Below, piece after piece: positions 58,559 to 64,000 of a DNA stretch of 64,000 nucleotides. This DNA is from Cyprinodon diabolis (taxonomy: Eukaryota; Chordata; Actinopteri; Cyprinodontiformes; Cyprinodontidae). Positions within the stretch are counted from its first letter, which is position 1, and the number at the start of each line of letters is the position of its first letter. A program made the translations under genes and the position numbers. Location: the NCBI GenBank assembly GCA_030533445.1, contig CM060065.1, positions 49,150,464 to 49,214,463 of the forward strand, in the 5' to 3' direction. The notes under the pieces are model-generated. The model made no database searches. It saw only the letters and a list, made by a program, of their open reading frames with translations, and had not been told where the DNA came from.

Positions 58559-59690
58559 AAGTACTTTTTTTTATTATTCTTTTTTTTATTGAGCATCAGT
58601 GATGCATTATATCATTTCAATTACAAGAGGCCCGATACTCATTCATATTTTAACCCCCCATCACAAGAACATGTTGGGCACCAATCCAGTAGGAGCAGAT
58701 AATTGAAGGTAATCCAAAAATAAAAAAGAACAGTGGAAAAAAATAAAAAATACATAAAAATAAATAATTAAAATAAAATAAAATGTTTCACATAGATACA
58801 TGCTCTTTGTGTGTAATGTACGCCCATCAATATGTATATATTTGGAGGCATATATCTCGGCTCGCCAGCACTGAGGTTGTGCAGTACAGACATGGTACAC
58901 AGGGGTTCAATCATGATCACAAATACAAACACAGGATGACGGCCAGAGAATTAATAAGTCGGCAGAGTTTTAAGTTGAGCTAAATGCGTCAATATTGGAA
59001 GGGAAAAGTTTGTCCCTGGACCCCCTTAGAGTATGTTTTATTTTCTCTAATTGTATGAAGTTGTTAGATTCAAAATTGTGAGTTCATATTTCATATAGGA
59101 CAAAAAGGAATCTGACACACAAAGGGATTTTCAAACAGCTTCCTGCAGGATGAGAAAGGCTGCTGCTCACATTCAGCACCTTTCTGCCCCCCAACAGAAC
59201 AGCAGTCTTTTATTAACAGAACAGAAACAAATGGGCAGGTTTTATGACCCTAGAATGACCAACTGGCTGAGAGGCAGGTCATTAAAGTTTATGACCCTGT
59301 AAATGCCTTCTGGCTGAAGGCAAGTCTAGAATGACCCTCCTGATTGAATCACAGGACAGAATGTAGCATCTTATCTCTTCAATGTTTCATATGCACACAT
59401 TAATTTTATAATCATCATTGAATAAACCTAACAGAAGTATGTCAGGTCACTAAACCATAACAACACCCTGGGTGGATTTTTTTTTTTTTTTCCCAATGCA
59501 ATAAAATTCTTCTATGCGCAATTAGCGTTGTGAAAGCATGTATGTTTCTGTTGCCTTCCCTTAATGTTATATCTCTACTATCTGTGGCATCAAATATGGC
59601 CATAGCTAAGTTGGGCTGAAGATTTGTGTACTTTTTATACCAACTTGAGAACAACTTGATGGATCATTTAAAGTTTGAGAGGTCATGCTG
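58559..59690 (-). mobile_element. L1-type LINE fragment interrupted by a solo LTR
   Basis: Minus-strand DNA right of the LTR reads NLQPNLAMAIFDATDSRDI, then HAFTTLIAHRRILLHWEKKK K, an ORF2 C-terminal block. Left of the LTR it continues QLEKIKHTLRG-like, then GSRDKLFPSNIDAFSST. The 3' UTR runs toward 58560. Frameshifts are present. Confidence 0.7.
59062..59433 (-). mobile_element. Solo LTR, family B copy 3 (5-bp TSD GAAGT)
   Basis: 372 bp from TGTTAGATTC to AATAAACCTAACA, flanked by GAAGT (59057-59061, 59434-59438). It shares the end ATAATCATCATTGAATAAAC with copies 1 and 2. It is inserted in the L1 fragment. Confidence 0.88.
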
Positions 59691-59733
59691 ATGATGATGA
59701 TGCGTGTACTCAACATACTGTAACAGTTCTTAC

Positions 59734-59802
59734 CTTAGTAGCTTGTAGTTGTGCTTGCAGGTCCTTAACATTGTCCTCATAGGCTGAGTACTTCATGTCA
59801 AG
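59734..59802 (-). CDS. cep89: CEP89 internal exon (most 5' exon found)
   Basis: This 69-bp, 23-codon exon reads LDMKYSAYEDNVKDLQAQLQ then ATK. It corresponds to the CEP89 stretch after the IPPW segment (LDIKYLSP...AYEDRMKEKDE in human). The acceptor is CTCCTAAG before 59802 and the donor is GTAAGAAC after 59734. Both junctions are phase 0. CEP89 (CCDC123) is a long coiled-coil protein of centriole distal appendages, needed for early ciliogenesis. Upstream exons encoding the N-terminal half are not seen up to 64000, so they probably lie beyond the window. Confidence 0.78.
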
Positions 59803-59809
59803 CTTAGGA

Positions 59810-60619
59810 GAGGGGAGGTGGAAATAGATAAGCAAAATTCTCCCCATCACTTTCATGGTATGCAGAAAAAAAGGGATTTTAAAATCTCTGCTTTCTATGA
59901 TGGAGCATTAGGGCCTTACTGATAGATTTCTTTTTTATTTATTCCAAACGTGAAGTTATGTTCAAATTAGAATAAAGTCATAATGTTTGATCAATGAGAT
60001 TAAAGCAGTTAAAATAATACAATCAAATCATAATATTTAGTCTATGAGAATAAACTTGTCAAACCATAAGAAAAAAGTGTATTACATTATCAATGGAGAG
60101 TCATGACATTAGGAGAATAAAGAAATAGTCCATTTAAATGTTAAATGCATTCCTCCCCGTGTTAAAATACTTGGTTTAGCTGTGACATCTTTTTAACTCT
60201 ATCGAGGTTTTCTTCTCGTTAAACAACTTTTTCCTCACATGACAGTCAATTAGAGCTTTATTCTCCCAATCTAATAAACAAAACTGACTCTGTCCGGCCC
60301 TAAAGCCTGTTTGGTATGCCTTTGATATTGGAGCTCTAGATGGAAAGCAGAAAAAAGACAAAAACAGTCATTTTATTACAGCCATAATTTAAAACTTATT
60401 GCAAATAAACCAAAGTTCAACAGCAGTTGGTTTAGTACAGACTACTAGGAGGAGTAGTAAGCTTTATACTATTGGTGGGTGGGGCAGTGAAACCAGACAG
60501 GCGGGGGTGTGTCTGTTGTGTGTGGAGGGGAGAGGGGTGAGCGTTGTCTGACATTGTAAGGACCATTTTCTTCCCATGACTTTGTTCCCTTGTGAGAACA
60601 AAGCCGGATCCTTTTAGGG
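59810..60619. other. No gene recognised
   Basis: The minus strand was examined for the next upstream cep89 exon without success. Short frames only. Confidence 0.4.
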
Positions 60620-60809
60620 CAGGGATGTCAAACTGGTTCCAGAAAGCAATACCCAGCAATAGCACATCAGAATCCACTAAAATCTCATCAAGCATCATGT
60701 TCAGATTTGACTCACTTGATGAGATGACTGGAGTCTAGTGTGCTATTGCTTGGTTGGAAAGAAAACCTGCAGCCACACGGCCCTTTCTGGAACCAGTTTG
60801 ACATCCCTG
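60620..60809. mobile_element. 190-bp hAT MITE with perfect TIRs and TSD TTTTAGGG
   Basis: 27-bp perfect inverted ends beginning CAGGGATGTCAAACTGGTTC are flanked by an exact 8-bp duplication (60612-60619, 60810-60817). A clean, probably recent insertion. Confidence 0.93.
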
Positions 60810-61039
60810 TTTTAGGGAAATATGCTGTTTTTAGGTAAAGGTTCAGGACTCAGCTATGAACTGGGTTTGGGTTAGGGTCAGATACTATATGAAACTGCAG
60901 GTTGCTAAAGGTGTTGAAAGCAGATATTGGGACATTAACATATAATTTGCTGACATTGCGCATGTCACAGAATTGGCAAACATAAACAAACGGTTTATGT
61001 TTGCCAAGATTTATTGGTTTAAACCAATAAAAGATTTAT

Positions 61040-61385
61040 GGGTTTAATTCCAGTTTTGTTGTAATTTCTAGATTTATGTTAGTTCTCATGTTTTTCTGTT
61101 TCCCTCTTGTGTGTGTGTGTTCCTTTCCCCTTGGCTCCCTCGTTGTCTCCTCTCACACCTGCTCCTTGTCAGCTCGTTAGCCCTCCCTTTGTGCTCTCAC
61201 TCTTGGTTGGTTCGTTGTCTTTGCTGTCCTCCCATGCTGTTGTCCACCTACCTCGTCTCTCCCTGGCTCCTCGTGTTTGGTTTCCCCAGATGTCTCCATA
61301 GTTCTGGTTTGCTTTTCTTTATTAGTTGGGTTTTTGCATCCCTGCCTTTGTTTACTTTTTCCTTTGATTAAATAACTCACTTATG
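61040..61385 (+). repeat. Pyrimidine-rich interspersed repeat, unclassified
   Basis: The C/T-rich sequence with CACACCTGCTCCTTGTCAGC and an end ATTAAATAACTCACTTATG resembles a frequent fish repeat with a transcript-like end. Overlapping frames (61107-61371) are low-complexity and not genes. Confidence 0.4.
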
Positions 61386-61386
61386 T

Positions 61387-62426
61387 CAAAGTCAAGGCCC
61401 GTGGGCCATGTTTATCCATGGACCCCTGGATGATATTTAATTACCATTAGAACAGGTCACGGCCGCTTGTGCGCTCTGCTGTTACTTCGTGGGCTACCGT
61501 TGCATTATGGGGAATGTAGTGTTGGTGCGGTTGTGTTGCACGTACCAAAACAACATTCTCAGGGGAAAACATGATTGGGTTTTTCTTTTATTTTAATTTT
61601 TTGTGGTGCTTTGCATGTTTGGATTGTTTTGGTTTTTTGCTTTTTTCCCCTTTAGCAATCCAAGCTGGGCTAAAGTCGGTTGTTTAAGGAGGCGGAGTGC
61701 ACCAACTGCGCTCCACAACTGCTGTTCACAGGTGTCAGCAGAGGCTAATTGAAGCCAAAATAAAATGAGCCTGTATGGAGGGAGGGGCGGAGCTTATCTT
61801 GCAGGTGACAGAGGAGGACAAGCTCTTAAAATAAGATAATTAGATAATATTCACTTGAAATGAGCCAATACAATGGCTTTTTCTTATTTTAAATATAAAT
61901 TGTCTTGTGCCATTGGCAAAGTATCTCCCTTTTCCCCTCAATTCAAGAAAAAATGCACTTATTTTGAGAAAAAAAATGCCTTAGTTAGATTTATATTTTT
62001 TGCAGCAATTAAGTTCGTAAATGTAGTGAAGTAAAAGTGAAAAAATGTATACTCTTGGAAAGTATAAAGTACTCCAAAATATACTTAAGTGCAGAAGTGA
62101 AGTATTTTTACTTCGTTACTATACAACACTGCCGACTTTAGCCAAGCTTGGATTGTTAAAGGGGGGAAATCAAAAACCAAAACAATCCAACCATAAATTA
62201 TAATGCATGCACTTTCATTTATGTATTTATCTTAATAAGTTTATTAATATAATAAAAGTTTATTATTATTATTATTATTTATTTTAAAAAAAACTATGTG
62301 TTAGGTCTTGGTTCAATAGGTTCAATAGGCTATGTTGATTTCAATATGTTTTAATAAACATTTAACCAGTCCGGCCCTCGGCTTGTAGCAAATTTGGTTT
62401 TTTGGCCCTCGGTGTGTTTGACTTTG
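61387..62426. mobile_element. Element with CAAAGTCAA inverted ends, holding a nested inverted repeat
   Basis: CAAAGTCAAGGCCCGTGGGCC at the left faces GGCCCTCGGTGTGTTTGACTTTG-type DNA at the right. A second inverted repeat with arms of about 60 bp lies inside (61619-61679, 62132-62191; core TTTAGCAATCCAAGC). Within that, 61826-62005 matches the CACTGGAAAAA MITE. No target duplication was fixed. Confidence 0.65.
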
Positions 62427-62439
62427 CCATCCCTGCTGT

Positions 62440-63229
62440 AACTTATGACCCACCTATGAGCATACGCTGGCATACGTCAAGAAATTTTACTTGCAGTGGG
62501 ATACCAAAATCAAGAATGCATGGGAATCAGGGTTAGGAATACAGCTACATGAAGATCTCTGGGCAGATGCAATTGAAGGAATACGGTCTACTAGTTTAAT
62601 TCAATTCAAAGTTTTTCATAGTCTATTTCTCGGAGTCCAGACTCAGTGAAATCTGTCCAGAAATTGAAGACAAATGTGATAAGTGTCAGGATTCTCCGTG
62701 TCATCTTAGTCATATGTTTTTTTTGGCTGCTTTTTGGTCTGGTTACTTCACGGTTATGTCTGCTATTCTCAAAGTTAATCTGCAGCCTTGTCCACTGACT
62801 GCCATATTTAGAGTTTCTGATTCCTCAGTTGTATTAAATTCAATGCAAAAATATATGATAGCCTTTACATCCTTAATTGCAAGACGTTCATTATTATTAC
62901 ACTGGAAGTCTTTTAGATATCCCTCCGTCGCCCAGTGGCTTAAAGACATGTTGTTTTTCCTTAAACTTGAGAAAATTAAATATACAATGAGAGGATGTAC
63001 AGACATTATTTCCAAAAATGGCAGTGTTTTCTTTCTTATTTTTCAAATTTGGAGCTCCTACCTAACTAAATATATGTGCCTGTTGCTGTATTTTGCTGAT
63101 GTTTTTTTTTTCTATTATTATTTATTTTATTTCTCTGCTGAACATGTTGGGCTGAGACAGGGTGGGAATGGGGTGTTTTGTTCTCTCCTTTTATTGTTCT
63201 TGTTTTGTTTTTATTGTTTGTATATGTAG
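62440..63229 (+). mobile_element. L1-type LINE 3' fragment, second copy
   Basis: The plus-strand frame reads YLQWDTKIKNAWESGLGIQL, then ADAIEGIRSTSLIQFKVFHS. After a stop and frameshift near 62650 it continues CDKCQDSPCHLSHMFFLAAF, then LNSMQKYMIAFTSLIARRSL LLHWK, then FLKLEKIKYTMRG. This is the same ORF2 C-terminal architecture as at 54 kb. 5'-truncated and frameshifted; its 3' UTR is split at 63229 by a hAT. Confidence 0.82.
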
Positions 63230-63937
63230 TAGGGGTGTAAATCACATCCATCATGGCGATTCGATTCAGTATCGATTTCCTGACCCAGTGATTCGATTAT
63301 TTTCAATACTCAAGAATACACCACGATAAGATTCGATTCGATTAATCGGTTAATTTTTTTTTTTTTTTCCTTACACCTTACAGGCTAAACAAAGTTTCAA
63401 GTTTGAAATAAATCAATGAAAGCTGTAATATCGTTATGCTTTTTTTTTTTAGAAACAACAGCAAATAACAGAAGTAGAAAAGTTGCATAAAGAAATACTG
63501 CAAAAATACTGCACAATATCAGTGCAATGATTGGGGACTGGGAGCCTTTTTCCACCTGGATCTCTGCTCTTTTTGGCCCTCATGTCCCTCCGTCTTTGGC
63601 CTAAACTCGCCCCCACTTCCTCGCCGCCTCGGCCGTATCTAGACCCACAGCGTGTAGCACAGACCACGCTTCCATATTGAGCATAATTTAAAATGTCTGC
63701 GTCAAGCTCACTGTGACACACTGCTGTAAGAGTATAACCAGGAAGCGAGGTAGGAGGGCAAATAAGTTTAGCGCCACCGCAGCACGGGAGGGAGAATTAC
63801 GCCCAGGAGCAAATGGATAAAAATAGACCGGAGGAAAAAAAAAACATGAAGGATTCTCTTGCAGACGTGTCGATGCATCGGATCGTCGGCTGTTGGATCG
63901 ATGCATCGATACAAAACGATTATTATTTACACCCCTA
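63230..63937 (-). mobile_element. hAT-type element, TAGGGGTGTAAAT family copy 2
   Basis: 708 bp with the same termini as copy 1 and a perfect 8-bp duplication ATATGTAG (63222-63229, 63938-63945). It runs opposite to copy 1 on the chromosome, sharing for example CAGCCGACGATCCGATGCAT. It is inserted in an L1 3' region, like copy 1. Confidence 0.92.
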
Positions 63938-64000
63938 ATATGTAGTAGGTGTGACTATTTCAACATTTGTACTTATGTATATTAGAAGTTATACCTGCAT

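Noticed and set aside
60432..60698. A minus-strand 88-codon frame as the next cep89 exon
   Set aside because: No match to CEP89 in sequence or phase, and it overlaps the hAT MITE starting at 60620.
61107..61371. Hydrophobic 64-86-codon frames as membrane peptides
   Set aside because: The sequence is low-complexity C/T-rich DNA, and the apparent Leu/Ser/Pro composition follows from that.

Overview
The window is nuclear DNA of a ray-finned (teleost) fish. It has spliced vertebrate genes in long introns, and its repeats are typical of teleosts: Jockey-superfamily and L1-type LINEs, a Rex3-like RTE element, Tc1, Tigger/pogo, many hAT, TTAA and Harbinger-type miniature elements, solo LTRs and a tRNA-derived SINE. 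There is no bacterial or viral gene organisation. Most open frames are chance frames or transposon debris.

Two host genes are supported. (1) rnf182, plus strand: the whole coding sequence (245 codons) lies in one exon at 28722-29459, behind a clear splice acceptor. It encodes a C3HC4 RING E3 ligase with two C-terminal membrane segments. (2) cep89, minus strand: seven consecutive internal exons lie between 59802 and 42703. All splice sites are canonical and the six internal junction phases agree. Together they encode about 290 residues of a coiled-coil centriolar distal-appendage protein. The 5' exons lie beyond the right edge, and I could not find the 3' exons.

Layout. 1-28 kb has no host gene that I can recognise: a Harbinger remnant with a MADF start, a broken LINE (4.6-7.2 kb), an integrase-bearing element (7.2-8.4 kb), a TTAA element with nested inverted repeats (9.8-10.5 kb), three copies of a 9-bp-TSD element carrying the start of a RecQ-like helicase (a fourth is at 43.8 kb), a solo LTR (18.6 kb), a Tc1 relic (20 kb) and a Tigger-like element with a second inverted-repeat element inside it (23.4-24.9 kb). 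28.7-29.6 kb is rnf182. 29.9-42.3 kb is repeat-rich: a Rex3 3' end, solo LTRs at 34.2, 36.4 and 40.6 kb, a Harbinger-like element, and a LINE interrupted by both a SINE and a solo LTR. 42.7-59.8 kb is cep89; its introns hold a foldback element, a hAT-like element with a 192-residue frame, an L1 with a 17-bp target duplication split by a younger hAT, and several MITEs. 59.8-64 kb holds further MITEs and a second L1, also split by the same hAT family.

The most notable pattern is the four-copy element with termini TAGCCTCG/CAGGTTA and 9-bp target duplications. It looks like an internally deleted derivative of a transposon that encodes a RecQ-type helicase. Because many insertions here keep recognisable target duplications, nesting order and relative age can be read directly at several loci.
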